Of a stretch of 64,000 nucleotides of DNA, positions 54,409 through 62,660 are shown in pieces. Source of the stretch: Archangium lansingense (GTDB lineage Bacteria; Myxococcota; Myxococcia; Myxococcales; Myxococcaceae). Numbering within the stretch: position 1 is the first letter of the stretch; each line of letters opens with the position of its first letter. Made by a program: the position numbers and the translations under genes. Location: contig NZ_JAPNKA010000001.1 of assembly GCF_026626635.1 (NCBI RefSeq), positions 1,736,001-1,800,000 of the forward strand. Reading direction: 5' to 3'. The notes below the pieces were generated by a model, which saw only the letters and a list, made by a program, of their open reading frames with translations, did no database searches and was not told the origin of the DNA.

Positions 54409-55875
54409 ATGTCGCGCATCCTGGCATCTGCGGTCGCGGTCGTGGCATTCGCGGGATGTGGTGGCGCAGTCCCGGACGAGGAAATCGCGGGTAGGGGCAC
54501 GGGCGAGGCGGCGGTCGAGCAGGCCGAGGCCCGCACGGATTCGTGGGCACCCTGCGGCTTCACCGCAAAGCGCGTGAAGGACATCTACCCGGGGCCGCCT
54601 GGCTCCAGCCCGGAGGGGCTGATCCACGCCGACGACGTGCTGGTCTTCTCTGGGGATGATGGCACTCACGGCCGCGAGCCCTGGTCCAGCAGTGGTGAGG
54701 GGCACGGCACGCGGCTGCTGAAGGATCTCCGCGCGGGGACGGCGGGCTCGGACCCGACGCTCTTCACCCGAGTGGGGGATACTGTCTTCTTCGTGGCCGA
54801 CGATGGAACGAGCGGCCGCGAGCTGTGGAAGACGGACGGCACGCCCTCTGGGACGAGAAGGGTGAAGGACATCCAGCCTGGAGCCATCGGCTCTGACCCC
54901 AGGAACCTGACGGTGTTCAAAGGGCGGCTGTATTTCACCGCGGACGACGGCGTGCACGGTCGCGAGCTGTGGCGCAGTGATGGCACGTCGGGCGGCACGC
55001 GCCTGGTGCACAATCTCACCCCGGATGCTTTGACGGCTTCCGGCTACGAGCTCGCCGTGGCGGGCGACTTCCTCTACATCAAATACATAACCTTTCGCGT
55101 GATCCTGGTGAGGACGGACGGCACCGCTGACGGCTTCGTCCAGTTACTGAATTTCGTCAGGGACAACTCCATCCGCACGCTGACAGCGGTGGGCGACCGG
55201 CTGTTCTTCATCCACAACAACGACGAACCAGAATGGAGTCTCTACGTGACGGATGGTTCGCCCGCGGGCACGCGCCGCCTGCGCTTCTTCCCTGATGATC
55301 CCCACGATCTGGCCGCGTTCCACGGGCAGCTCTACTTCGCTTCCGGACGGGGCACCCTCTTCGATGAGCCGGACTACGCCGGCGACGAGCTATGGCGCAG
55401 CGACGGAACAGTGTCCGGAACGGTGCTCGTCAAGGACCTCCGGCCGGGTGTCGAGGGCTCGGTGCCGCGCGGACTGACGGTCTTCAAGGACTTCCTCTTC
55501 TTCACCGCGGACGACGGCGTGCACGGCCGCGAGCTGTGGCGCAGCGACGGGACGGAGATCGGCACCCTCCTGCTGGAGGACTTCGAGCTGGGGCCGGTGG
55601 GTTCCTCGCCGGAGGGGCTGGTGGGCCATGGGACGCGGCTCTTCTTCAGCGCCGACACCACCGGCCGTGGACGCGAGCCATGGATGCATGACGGAGGCAT
55701 CGACGGCGCCACGCCTCTGGACGAAATCGCTCCGGGACCGGCGTCCTCGTCGCCGGGCATCTTCGTCCGCTCGGGCTGGGACCTCTTCTTCGCGGCGGAC
55801 GACGGCGTCACCGGGCGCGAGCTGTGGGCGCTACCCTTCCGGCCGCCTGGGCGCTGCGGCCCCCCGGCCTTGTAG
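54409..55875 (+). CDS. ELWxxDGT-repeat lipoprotein
   Basis: The 488-residue precursor has a lipoprotein signal peptide (MSRILASAVAVVAFAGC, lipobox AFAGC) and then at least seven repeats of the ELWxxDGT type, each about 45-60 residues: GRELWKTDGTPSGTRRVKD, GRELWRSDGTSGGTRLV, GDELWRSDGTVSGTVLVKD, GRELWRSDGTEIGTLLLED, with the recurrent FFVADDGTSG/YFTADDGVHG linker. Such repeats are expected to form a beta-propeller. Two repeats (near 54936 and 55501) are almost identical in DNA, suggesting recent internal copying. It is likely anchored on the outer membrane of the cell. Ligand unknown. ATG 54409 is chosen because the signal peptide starts there; ATG 54388 is also in frame. Confidence 0.88.
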   Translation: MSRILASAVAVVAFAGCGGAVPDEEIAGRGTGEAAVEQAEARTDSWAPCGFTAKRVKDIYPGPPGSSPEGLIHADDVLVFSGDDGTHGREPWSSSGEGHGTRLLKDLRAGTAGSDPTLFTRVGDTVFFVADDGTSGRELWKTDGTPSGTRRVKDIQPGAIGSDPRNLTVFKGRLYFTADDGVHGRELWRSDGTSGGTRLVHNLTPDALTASGYELAVAGDFLYIKYITFRVILVRTDGTADGFVQLLNFVRDNSIRTLTAVGDRLFFIHNNDEPEWSLYVTDGSPAGTRRLRFFPDDPHDLAAFHGQLYFASGRGTLFDEPDYAGDELWRSDGTVSGTVLVKDLRPGVEGSVPRGLTVFKDFLFFTADDGVHGRELWRSDGTEIGTLLLEDFELGPVGSSPEGLVGHGTRLFFSADTTGRGREPWMHDGGIDGATPLDEIAPGPASSSPGIFVRSGWDLFFAADDGVTGRELWALPFRPPGRCGPPAL

Positions 55876-56009
55876 CGGCATCCGCTCCGCCGCCGCGTGG
55901 GCTGGTGTGCCCTGCGGCGCGCCCAGCGCCTTGGAACCGAAGCCAAGGTACGCGACGGCAAGAATCCAGAGCAACGGTGAGTGGAAGGACATGTTGGGCG
56001 TGGGGCTTA

Positions 56010-56029
56010 GAGGCTGTTGAACTGGGCGG
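56010..56029. repeat. IS5 element left terminal inverted repeat
   Basis: 20 bases, GAGGCTGTTGAACTGGGCGG, matching the right end with about two mismatches and one extra G. Preceded by the TTA target duplication. Confidence 0.8.
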
Positions 56030-56256
56030 ACTGATCGCTCCGAACAATGGCCCACTGTTCGCGGTCGGGGCACGAAGTGCATGCGCCTGATGCCGCACGC
56101 ACCCGTACCGACCACCACGCTGGTGGACGACTCCTGCTCTGCCGCTGCCGCCACGTCCGCTGCCGCACCACCTCCTGGTTACCGTCCAGAAAGGTAGGGT
56201 CGTGGATATGACCGGGCAAGTTGTGCCCTCGGGGAGGCGTCCTTACCTCAAGAGGC

Positions 56257-57053
56257 ATGAGCGACCTTCCCATGCCCGCCAGGAAGCCGTACCCCACCGA
56301 CCTCAACGACGAGCAGTGGCGTTGGTGGAGCCCTTTGTCCGGGCCAGCGAGTGCGGACCCCAGGAGGTGCTGCATCCGCGTCGGGAGGTGGTGAACGCCA
56401 TCCTCTACATCACCCACACGGGGGCGCAGTGGCGCTACATGCCGCACGACCTGCCGGACTGGCAGCTCGTCTACCACTACTTCGACCTGTGGAAGAAGAA
56501 CGGAACCCTCAAACGGATACACGACGCGCTGAGAGTCAAGGTGCGCAAGAAGGCCGGCCGAAAGGCACAACCCACCGCGAGCATCCTCGACAGCCAGAGC
56601 GTGAAGACAACGGAAGAGGCGGAAACGAAGGGCTACGACGCAGGCAAGAAGGTAAAGGGGCGCAAGCGCCACCTGCTTGTGGACACGTTGGGCCTGGTGC
56701 TGGTGGCGTGGATATCGACGGCGGATGTGCAGGACAGGGATGCGGTCCAAGCCGTGCTCCCCATGGCTGCGCAGGAGTACCCCATGCTCCAGAAGACGTG
56801 GGCAGACGGAGCCTACCAGGGGGAACAGGTGGAGAAGGTGGCCAAGGAGAGTGGCATCAACCTCGAGGTGGTGAAACGCTCGGACAAGGACAGAGGCTTC
56901 GTCGTGCAGGCCAAGCGCTGGATTGGCGAGCGCACCTTCGGCTGGCTCAATCGCGAGAGACGTCTGTCCAAGGACTACGAGCGCAAGGAGGAGTCTTCCG
57001 AAGCTTTCATCCACCTGGGCATGATAAAGCTCATGCTACGCCGGCTTGCCTGA
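56257..57053 (+). pseudogene. IS5-family transposase, frameshifted
   Basis: The normal start MSDLPMPARKPYPTDLNDEQW is in one frame (ATG 56257) and the rest in another, open to 57053: VEPFVRASECGPQEVLHPR, REVVNAILYITHTGAQWRYM, then the DDE residues in ILDSQSVKT, KTWADGAYQG and RTFGWLNRERRLSKDYE. The break falls at CAGTGGCGTTGG (about 56319-56330); one added G (TGGGCG) would restore DEQW-ALVEPF. A single-base deletion is therefore the simplest cause. Programmed frameshifting occurs in some IS5 members but normally much further into the gene. The copy is probably unable to transpose by itself. Confidence 0.85.
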
Positions 57054-57074
57054 CCGCCCCTGTTCAACACCCTC
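57054..57074. repeat. IS5 element right terminal inverted repeat
   Basis: CCGCCCCTGTTCAACACCCTC, the reverse complement of which matches the left end. Followed at once by TTA, the second copy of the target duplication. Confidence 0.8.
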
Positions 57075-57566
57075 TTAGTTGTTGGACCAGATGACGGAGG
57101 CAATCTTCCAGCCGGAGTCCGTATTCACCAGGTGCCAGCTCTCCTGGCCACGATTGATGATCCGGTCGCCCAGGTGGAAGGTGAACTCGAAGGAGACGGA
57201 GGCGATGGTGCCGTCCGTGTCGATGCGGACGTTGGTGAACTTCTCCTCGCTACGTTCTGCGTCCGCCACGATTTCATCGATGAACGTCGTCGGGTTCTGC
57301 CGCGCATCGATGGAGAGCCTGGTGGCCTTGGGGTTCTTCTGGCGGCGGCGCTTCAGGAGCTCGTCTCCATCGACGGACTGCCAGGTGATGTCCCCACGCA
57401 GGAACAGGCCGAGAAACTTCTTCCGGTCCTTCTGGATGATGGCTTCGCGGAAGTCGTCGACGACGGTGGTGATTTGCTGCCGGGCGGCGGCGGTGTCCTT
57501 GGGACTTCCCTGGGCGAAGGAGGGCAGGGACACGAGGCAGGTGAGCAGCAGGAGAGACAGCTTCAC
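57075..57566 (-). CDS. Secreted NTF2/SnoaL-like protein
   Basis: The 163-residue precursor has a signal peptide (MKLSLLLLTCLVSLPSFAQG) and a domain resembling the NTF2-like/SnoaL fold: VDDFREAIIQKDRKKFLGLF, VSFEFTFHLGDRIINRGQESWHLVNTDSGWKIASVIWS. No catalytic residues can be assigned. The GTG at 57566 has GGAG 6 bases upstream and starts the signal peptide directly. Its TAA stop is formed by the TTA next to the IS5 right end; as the same TTA is duplicated at the left end, it predates the insertion and the product is probably unaltered, although the 3' untranslated region has been replaced by the IS. Confidence 0.78.
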   Translation of the reverse strand: MKLSLLLLTCLVSLPSFAQGSPKDTAAARQQITTVVDDFREAIIQKDRKKFLGLFLRGDITWQSVDGDELLKRRRQKNPKATRLSIDARQNPTTFIDEIVADAERSEEKFTNVRIDTDGTIASVSFEFTFHLGDRIINRGQESWHLVNTDSGWKIASVIWSNN

Positions 57567-57609
57567 GAAAGGCTCCGAGGCGGGACGGTGGGGTGTATTC
57601 GCGGCCGGC

Positions 57610-57794
57610 CGGGAACCCGGGCACCTCGCGAATATTCCGTCGGCTCCTATTGCGTCGCGTGCGCCGGGAGAAGCCTCTACTCCAGTCCACCAGCCTGCCC
57701 ACCTTCCTGGAGAGATTGGATCGCAGGTATTGCACAGCAGGTGGAAGTGATTGGAGGCGAAGGTGAAGGCGTGCAGCCGTATGCAAGCCGTCAC
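57610..57794 (-). pseudogene. Remnant of a Y1 (REP-associated/IS200-like) transposase
   Basis: IRLHAFTFASNHFHLL contains the HUH motif (HFH) of Y1 tyrosine transposases in the setting typical of REP-associated transposases. Directly after it the reading jumps frame to NLSRKVGRLVDWSRGF, which continues the family pattern (in intact members, about NLSRFMQWL). Start and C-terminus are missing. It lies between the NTF2-like gene start and the beta-helix gene. Confidence 0.6.
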
Positions 57795-57830
57795 ACTTCT
57801 TTCGGGCCTCGTCTATCTGAGTGAAGGACT

Positions 57831-57845
57831 ACGAAGTTCCGAAAG
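57831..57845. repeat. 15-bp direct repeat, left copy
   Basis: ACGAAGTTCCGAAAG is repeated exactly at 61643-61657, 3.8 kb away in the same orientation, at the two edges of the beta-helix / glycoside-hydrolase pair. Confidence 0.45.
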
Positions 57846-57870
57846 AGAAGTACTCGAAAGAGAAGTACTC
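57841..57870 (+). repeat. Perfect tandem repeat GAAAGAGAAGTACTC x2
   Basis: Two exact 15-base units lie immediately before the ATG of the beta-helix gene. The purine-rich part of the second unit (GAAAGAGAAG) is also its only candidate ribosome-binding site. Confidence 0.7.
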
Positions 57871-57871
57871 A

Positions 57872-60193
57872 ATGATGAAGCTCCTGAAGTCCACGGCCAG
57901 CGCCGCCGCACTGGGCGTCAGCCTGCTCGGTGCCGTGGTCGCCAGCACAGCCGCCCACGGCACCGCTGCGGTCGATGGCGGCGTGAGTGTCGCCGTCCCC
58001 GCGGTACTCGCTGACAACCTCGCGCCCTTCGACCCGGCCATGGCTCAGGCGCCCACCATCGAACCCAACCCCAAGAACGTCGACTACCCGGTGCCCACAG
58101 TCGGGTCGGTGTACTTCGTCTCGACCACCGGTAACGACGCCGCCGATGGGCGTTCGAAAACCACGCCGTTCAAGACCCTGGGCCGAGCGCTGACCGTGGC
58201 CAGGGCGGGCCCCCGACCGGCGACCGTCGTCCTGCGGGCCGGCACCTACGAAGAAGGGGCCGCGGCGGCGGGCCCGAGCGGCGCTTACACCATCGACTTC
58301 CCCGTCACGATCCAGCCCCACCGCGGCGAGAAGGTCTGGATGAAGGGCAGTGTCATGGTCACGGGCTGGTCCTCGGTTGGGACCAACCGCTGGCGCCGCA
58401 CCGGGTGGACCACCCGCTTCTGCCAGCGACCGACCGACGGCGGCAGCGACCCGTTCTGCAAGCACCCTTCACTGAACAACCCGACCTATCCCATGGCCGG
58501 TGCCCAGGACATGGTGTTCCGCAATGATCAACCGCTGCGCCAGGTGAGGACCCTCGCCGAGGTGGGCCCCGGTCGGTTCTTCGTCGATACCGCGCTCGGA
58601 CACCTCTACATCGGTGACTCGCCGACCGGTGCCAGGATCGAGGCCTCGAATCGCGACCTGGCCCTGCACGTCTCGGGCTTTGGTCCGGGAACTGGCGGTA
58701 GCGGAACCGTCATCCAGGGGCTCGGGTTCAAGCACTACGCCTCCGAGCAGCAGACGGCGAAGCAGTCGACGGAGCGCCCGCCGAAGGGCGGTGTCGTGCT
58801 GCTCGACAACGTCTCGAACACTCGGGTGGAGAACAACACCATCACGCGATCCGCTTCCACCGCCCTCACCGCGGTGAAGGCCACCCGCGCGGTGATCCGC
58901 GACAACCTGCTCGCGGAGAACGGCTTTGTCGGCGCCAACATCACCGGTACCGCTGGCGGGCTGACCTTCGACGGCAACCGCGTCTTCCGCAACAACACCG
59001 AGGGTCTGCACGACACCCTGACCGGTGGCGAGGCCGAGAGCGCCGCCGGGGTCAAGATCACCTCCACTTCGCCGTTGACCGTTCGGGACAACATCTTCGA
59101 CCACAACGACGGCAGCGGTTTCTGGTGTGACCTGGATTGCGCCGACGCCACCATCACCCGCAACGTCAGTCGCAACAACATCGGGAACGGCATCTTCTAC
59201 GAGGTCTCGCAGCGGGCGATCATCGCTTCCAACGTGCTGACCGGCAACACCGAAGCCGGGTTGTCCATCGGCGGGGCGGACGGGGTGCAGATCTACAACA
59301 ACACGTTGTACGGCAACGCCGACACCCGACCCGGTGAGTTGTTCGGCGCCGAGTTGGTCGTGTTCGATCTGCAACGACCCGGTTGTCCCCCTCAGACGGG
59401 GTGCGTCGAGCGGTGGCGGACCCGCAACGTGGTGATCAGGAACAACCTCACCGGCGGTGCGGGCTCGCGGCGGCTGTTCAACTCCTCCACGGGCGTCGCG
59501 AACCTGGCAGCTCGGGTGCCCGCCGACACCTTCATCACCGCCATGGATCACAACGGCTACCACCGGCCGACCGCCGCCGGCGGCCCGCCCACGCCGCCGA
59601 CGTTCGCCGGATGGCTCCATCCCCGCCCGGCGGCCCAGGGTGGCCCCTTCCACGTCGACCACGCCAGCCTGGCGTCGGTGCAGGCTTTCACCGCGACCGA
59701 GGATCACGGTTTGGCCTTTGATCAGGCGGCGGACCCCTTCTTCGTCGACGCGGCGGCCGGCGACTTCTCCTTGCTGGCCAGTAGCCCGGCCCGGGCAAGC
59801 GGGGACCCGCTGTCGGCCGCTGTGGCCGCCGCCATCGGCGTGCCCACCGCCCCGGCACCCGTCGACCGGGGCGCGTTGGCGTGGCCGACGCTGCAACTGC
59901 GCGTACCGGCCTACGGGTCGACGGTGGGTGGCCCGGCCGTGGCCCTGGCCACCAACGTGCCGGACCCGGCGAGGGTGACCAGCGTCGAGTACCACGTCAA
60001 CCGGGTCGGCTCCATGACGGCGACGAAGGTGGGCTCGACGGTCAACCGGGGGTTCGGATACGCCGTCGTCTGGAACACGACCGCCGTGGCCGACGGCTCG
60101 TACGAGCTCCGAGCCCATGCCGTCAGGGTGGAGGGCACGACCCGCACGGTCGTCAAGAGCCCGCCCATCCTCATCACGGTGCGCAACGGGTGA
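57872..60193 (+). CDS. Secreted right-handed parallel beta-helix protein
   Basis: The 773-residue precursor starts MMKLLKSTASAAALGVSLLG and is exported. At about 80-110 it has the DUF1565-like opening VYFVSTTGNDAADGRSKTTPFKTLGRAL. A long parallel beta-helix with Asn ladders follows (VENNTITRSASTALTAVKATRAVIRDNLL, NRVFRNNTEGLHDT, ATITRNVSRNNIGNGIFYEVSQ, VQIYNNTLYGNADTR), and an Ig-like C-terminal domain ends it (VTSVEYHVNRVGSMTATKVGS). Proteins of this type are often polysaccharide lyases or hydrolases, but I cannot assign activity. The ATG at 57872 is preferred to GTG 57821, whose extra 17 residues are charged and would precede the signal peptide. Style and domain wording resemble actinobacterial secreted proteins, so transfer is possible. 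Likely expressed together with the next gene. Confidence 0.82.
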   Translation: MMKLLKSTASAAALGVSLLGAVVASTAAHGTAAVDGGVSVAVPAVLADNLAPFDPAMAQAPTIEPNPKNVDYPVPTVGSVYFVSTTGNDAADGRSKTTPFKTLGRALTVARAGPRPATVVLRAGTYEEGAAAAGPSGAYTIDFPVTIQPHRGEKVWMKGSVMVTGWSSVGTNRWRRTGWTTRFCQRPTDGGSDPFCKHPSLNNPTYPMAGAQDMVFRNDQPLRQVRTLAEVGPGRFFVDTALGHLYIGDSPTGARIEASNRDLALHVSGFGPGTGGSGTVIQGLGFKHYASEQQTAKQSTERPPKGGVVLLDNVSNTRVENNTITRSASTALTAVKATRAVIRDNLLAENGFVGANITGTAGGLTFDGNRVFRNNTEGLHDTLTGGEAESAAGVKITSTSPLTVRDNIFDHNDGSGFWCDLDCADATITRNVSRNNIGNGIFYEVSQRAIIASNVLTGNTEAGLSIGGADGVQIYNNTLYGNADTRPGELFGAELVVFDLQRPGCPPQTGCVERWRTRNVVIRNNLTGGAGSRRLFNSSTGVANLAARVPADTFITAMDHNGYHRPTAAGGPPTPPTFAGWLHPRPAAQGGPFHVDHASLASVQAFTATEDHGLAFDQAADPFFVDAAAGDFSLLASSPARASGDPLSAAVAAAIGVPTAPAPVDRGALAWPTLQLRVPAYGSTVGGPAVALATNVPDPARVTSVEYHVNRVGSMTATKVGSTVNRGFGYAVVWNTTAVADGSYELRAHAVRVEGTTRTVVKSPPILITVRNG

Positions 60194-60290
60194 CCGCCTG
60201 ACCGGCGCGGAGAGGGTGTCAAAGGATTCGCGCGACACGACGAGACAACGGCCAGCACGTCCGCTGGCCTGAATACCGCGGAGGCTCTTC

Positions 60291-61604
60291 ATGAAGACTC
60301 ACCAGACGCGAAAGATGTGGCTGGGCGTGGTGCTGGTGGCGGTGGTTGCGGCGGGCTTTGCCCAAGTGCAGGAGCGGTGCAGAAGCGAGGGGACGGGATG
60401 TGCCGAGGACGTGCTGGATACGACGGCCGTCTCGCTCGCCCTGAAGAAGCAGTACACGGGGCAGGTGGCGGCCAGCGGCACGTCCTGGGTGACGCACGAG
60501 TTCGCGATCTCCTCGCCGGGGACGATCACCGCGACGCTGGGCTGGACCAATGCCTCCGCGGACCTGAACCTGTTCCTGAAAGCTCCGAGCGGCGAGACGG
60601 TGGCCTTCGCGAATGAAGTCACCCCTCGGCCGGAGCGCGTGCGCTTCGAGGCGCGCACGCCGGGGACCTACCAGCTAGGCATCAAGAGCACGAAGGGCTC
60701 GACCGCGTATACGCTGAACGCGACCCTGACGACGGCGAGCCGGACCTTCCCGGGCCGCGCGCCAGCGGGCAAGCTCGTGTGGGGTGCGTCCATCCAGGGC
60801 AATGGGGACCCGGTCGCACGCCACGAGAGCGTGGCGGGCCACCCGCTCGCGTTGCGTCGCACCTTCTGGCAGTGGAACCAGCGCACCGGTGGCCTGGTCA
60901 CCACTGCGCGCGATGACCTGGCCCACCACCGGCTGCCCTGGGTCTCGGTGAAGACGCCCTCCTGGGCGGCAATGGGGGCGGGCCAACACGACGGCGAGAT
61001 CGATGAACTGCTGCGCGCGCTCAAAGCGCTGCCGGGGCCGGTGTGGCTCACCCTCCACCACGAACCCGAGGGCGGTGAGGGCGTCAACACGCCGGACGAT
61101 CCGGCCGGCCCCGCCGGTCACCTCGCGATGAACCGCCGGGTGCGCCAGCGCATGACGGCGCTGGGCGTGGACAACGTGGCCCTGGCCCCCATCCTGATGG
61201 CCCACACGTGGACCCAGGGCTCGGGCCGCAACCCCGACGCGTGGTGGGCGCCCGGCATCTACGACTTCCTTGGGGTCGACATCTACAACCACGGCGAGGG
61301 CTCGCTCATCACCGACAACTGGCTGCGCGTGCGCCAGTGGGCCGCGGTACGGGGTGTGGATGTGGCCGTGGGCGAGTGGGGCATGCACGGCTCCGACACC
61401 GCCGCGGGCCAGCGCGTGCGCGCCTGGTACAACCACGCCGCCGGCTCGAACGCCGACGGGAAGGGGGCAAGAGTCATCGGCCTGGCCGCCTTCGACTCGA
61501 ACCTGAACTCGCCCAAGGGGGGGTGGATGCTCCAGGGGGCTCAGCTCAGCGTCTTCCACGAGCTGCTTCGCGACCCGCGCACTGCGGACGTCGTAGCGCG
61601 CTGA
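60291..61604 (+). CDS. Secreted PPC-domain / glycoside-hydrolase-like protein
   Basis: The 437-residue precursor has a signal peptide (about 1-25, WLGVVLVAVVAAGFAQ), a pre-peptidase C-terminal (PPC) beta domain at about 45-145 (TITATLGWTNASADLNLFLKAPSG, TPGTYQLGIKS), and a (beta/alpha)8-type hydrolase domain from about 155. Candidate catalytic acids are E258 in LTLHHEPEGG and E362 in VAVGEWGMHG, spaced as in retaining glycosidases of clan A such as GH26/GH39-type enzymes. Substrate unknown. The ATG at 60291 has GGAGG 6 bases upstream. It lies 97 bases after the beta-helix gene, and a joint role in polysaccharide breakdown is plausible. Confidence 0.78.
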   Translation: MKTHQTRKMWLGVVLVAVVAAGFAQVQERCRSEGTGCAEDVLDTTAVSLALKKQYTGQVAASGTSWVTHEFAISSPGTITATLGWTNASADLNLFLKAPSGETVAFANEVTPRPERVRFEARTPGTYQLGIKSTKGSTAYTLNATLTTASRTFPGRAPAGKLVWGASIQGNGDPVARHESVAGHPLALRRTFWQWNQRTGGLVTTARDDLAHHRLPWVSVKTPSWAAMGAGQHDGEIDELLRALKALPGPVWLTLHHEPEGGEGVNTPDDPAGPAGHLAMNRRVRQRMTALGVDNVALAPILMAHTWTQGSGRNPDAWWAPGIYDFLGVDIYNHGEGSLITDNWLRVRQWAAVRGVDVAVGEWGMHGSDTAAGQRVRAWYNHAAGSNADGKGARVIGLAAFDSNLNSPKGGWMLQGAQLSVFHELLRDPRTADVVAR

Positions 61605-61608
61605 AGTG

Positions 61609-61945
61609 ATGCTGCTGGGACGCCGGCAGTCTGTGAAGAGAAACGAAGTTCCGAAAGGGACCGCGCTGTACGCCAACGGTGGCGTGTTGAAGGTCGCCGC
61701 CGGTCGGGGCACTGGCAACCTCGCGGTCGCGGCACCCGCGCACATTTCGACCGCGACCGGGACGCCCAGCTGTGTCCTGCGCCAGCAGACCACGACGCTC
61801 ACCGCCAAGGCCACCCAGGTGCTCGAACGCAACATGTGGTACCGCGCCGTGTGCAACCGGACGACGACCGGCGGGGTGACAACGGTGACGTTGACGGTCA
61901 CCCGCCTCGGCGAAGGCACCGCGGTCCCAGCCCAGGCGGGGAAGG
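61609..61945 (+). pseudogene. Fragment of a secreted-type protein gene
   Basis: From ATG 61609 about 110 codons read plausibly (EVPKGTALYANGGVLKVAAG, LERNMWYRAVCNRTTTGGVTTVTLTVTR). Near 61945 the sequence changes into the antisense of another broken gene; the frame then stays open to 61989 without protein-like content. There is no binding site and no signal peptide, so I treat it as debris. It contains the right copy of the 15-bp direct repeat. Confidence 0.4.
61643..61657. repeat. 15-bp direct repeat, right copy
   Basis: Exact match to 57831-57845 (ACGAAGTTCCGAAAG). In both places the same frame would read EVPK. Confidence 0.45.
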
Positions 61946-62092
61946 GACCGGCTCATCCAGCAGACCGTCCAGCCGGACCGGGGCGGTAGCGCGCCCGGCC
62001 TGAAGGAACTGGTGGACCCCAGGACCCTCCATGGCGGCGGAAGCGGGCGCCGTGGCCAGCAGGATCGCGGTCAGCACCAGCCTTCGCGACAC
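61946..62092 (-). pseudogene. 5' fragment of a CBM9/DUF5916-like secreted protein
   Basis: From GTG 62092 there is a clear signal peptide (MSRRLVLTAILLATAPASA), then HQFLQAGRATAPVRLDGLLDE, which matches the start of DUF5916 proteins (typically RLDGxLDExxW). Homology ends there, at about 61946, and the frame runs into unrelated sequence. The rest of the gene is absent from the window. From 62093 to 62349 I see no gene. Confidence 0.6.
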
Positions 62093-62349
62093 TCAAAATG
62101 ATCCAATCTGCCACCTGAACAGAGCGGAGCGCCGTCCGGGAGAGGAAGAAGCTCGGACCCAGCAAGAGGCCTTCTTCGAGGGTTGCGACGCTCACCGGAC
62201 CTTCCCTCCGAAGTTGCTGGCCTTCGATGATGCCACAAGTGCGGAACGAACCGCTCGCGCTCTACCGGATTGGCGGTGACGAGGCGGTGCTGCTCCAAGG
62301 TGTCTGCTCCAAGGTGTCGGAGACGCGTAGGGAGCGAGGTGGACTGGCG

Positions 62350-62660
62350 AGGGGGCTCGCCGTCACATCCGGCACTTCCCTCTTCTGCCTTTATGAATTC
62401 TATTCATAGAAAGAAGAGGTCAGCTCCATGGCTACCAACACGCAGCGCGAGGGCTCTCGAGGCCCCGCGGTGGTCCAGCTCCAGAACATGCTGAATAGCA
62501 AGGGCTTCCCTGTCGGAGCGGCGGACGGCGCGTTCGGCCCGAAGACGAAGGGGGCGGTGATTGCCTTCCAGCGCGCCATGGGCCTGGCCGCGGACGGCGT
62601 CGTCGGCCCCAAGACGTGGGCCGCCCTGGGCGCCGCTGGTGCCACCTTGGGCGCCACGCA
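62350..62660 (+). repeat. Duplicated leader plus peptidoglycan-binding module, copy 1
   Basis: About 310 bases match 63114-63424 (offset 764). From the ATG (62428) the first 205 coding bases are identical by eye including silent positions; the 60 bases upstream differ at about two. This is a recent duplication or gene conversion that joins one promoter/N-terminal module to two different C-termini. Confidence 0.9.
62392..62408. promoter_or_regulatory. AT-rich inverted repeat in the leader, copy 1
   Basis: TATGAAT-TCT-ATTCATA lies 20 bases before the start codon, just ahead of the AAGAAGAGG binding site. In copy 2 the arms are identical and only the loop differs. An operator or an mRNA hairpin near the binding site are both possible. 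The AT content is unusual for this DNA. Confidence 0.6.

Larger units (their letters stand above)
56010..57074 (+). mobile_element. IS5-family insertion sequence, about 1.07 kb
   Basis: The element is bounded by imperfect inverted repeats: left GAGGCTGTTGAACTGGGCGG (56010-56029) and right, read inward, GAGGGTGTTGAACAGGGGCG (57055-57074). TTA stands immediately outside both ends (56007-56009 and 57075-57077), a 3-bp target duplication of the TNA type used by several IS5 subgroups. It carries one transposase gene, which is frameshifted. The right-hand TTA is also the stop codon (TAA on the minus strand) of the neighbouring NTF2-like gene, so the insertion landed at that gene's end. Confidence 0.85.
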
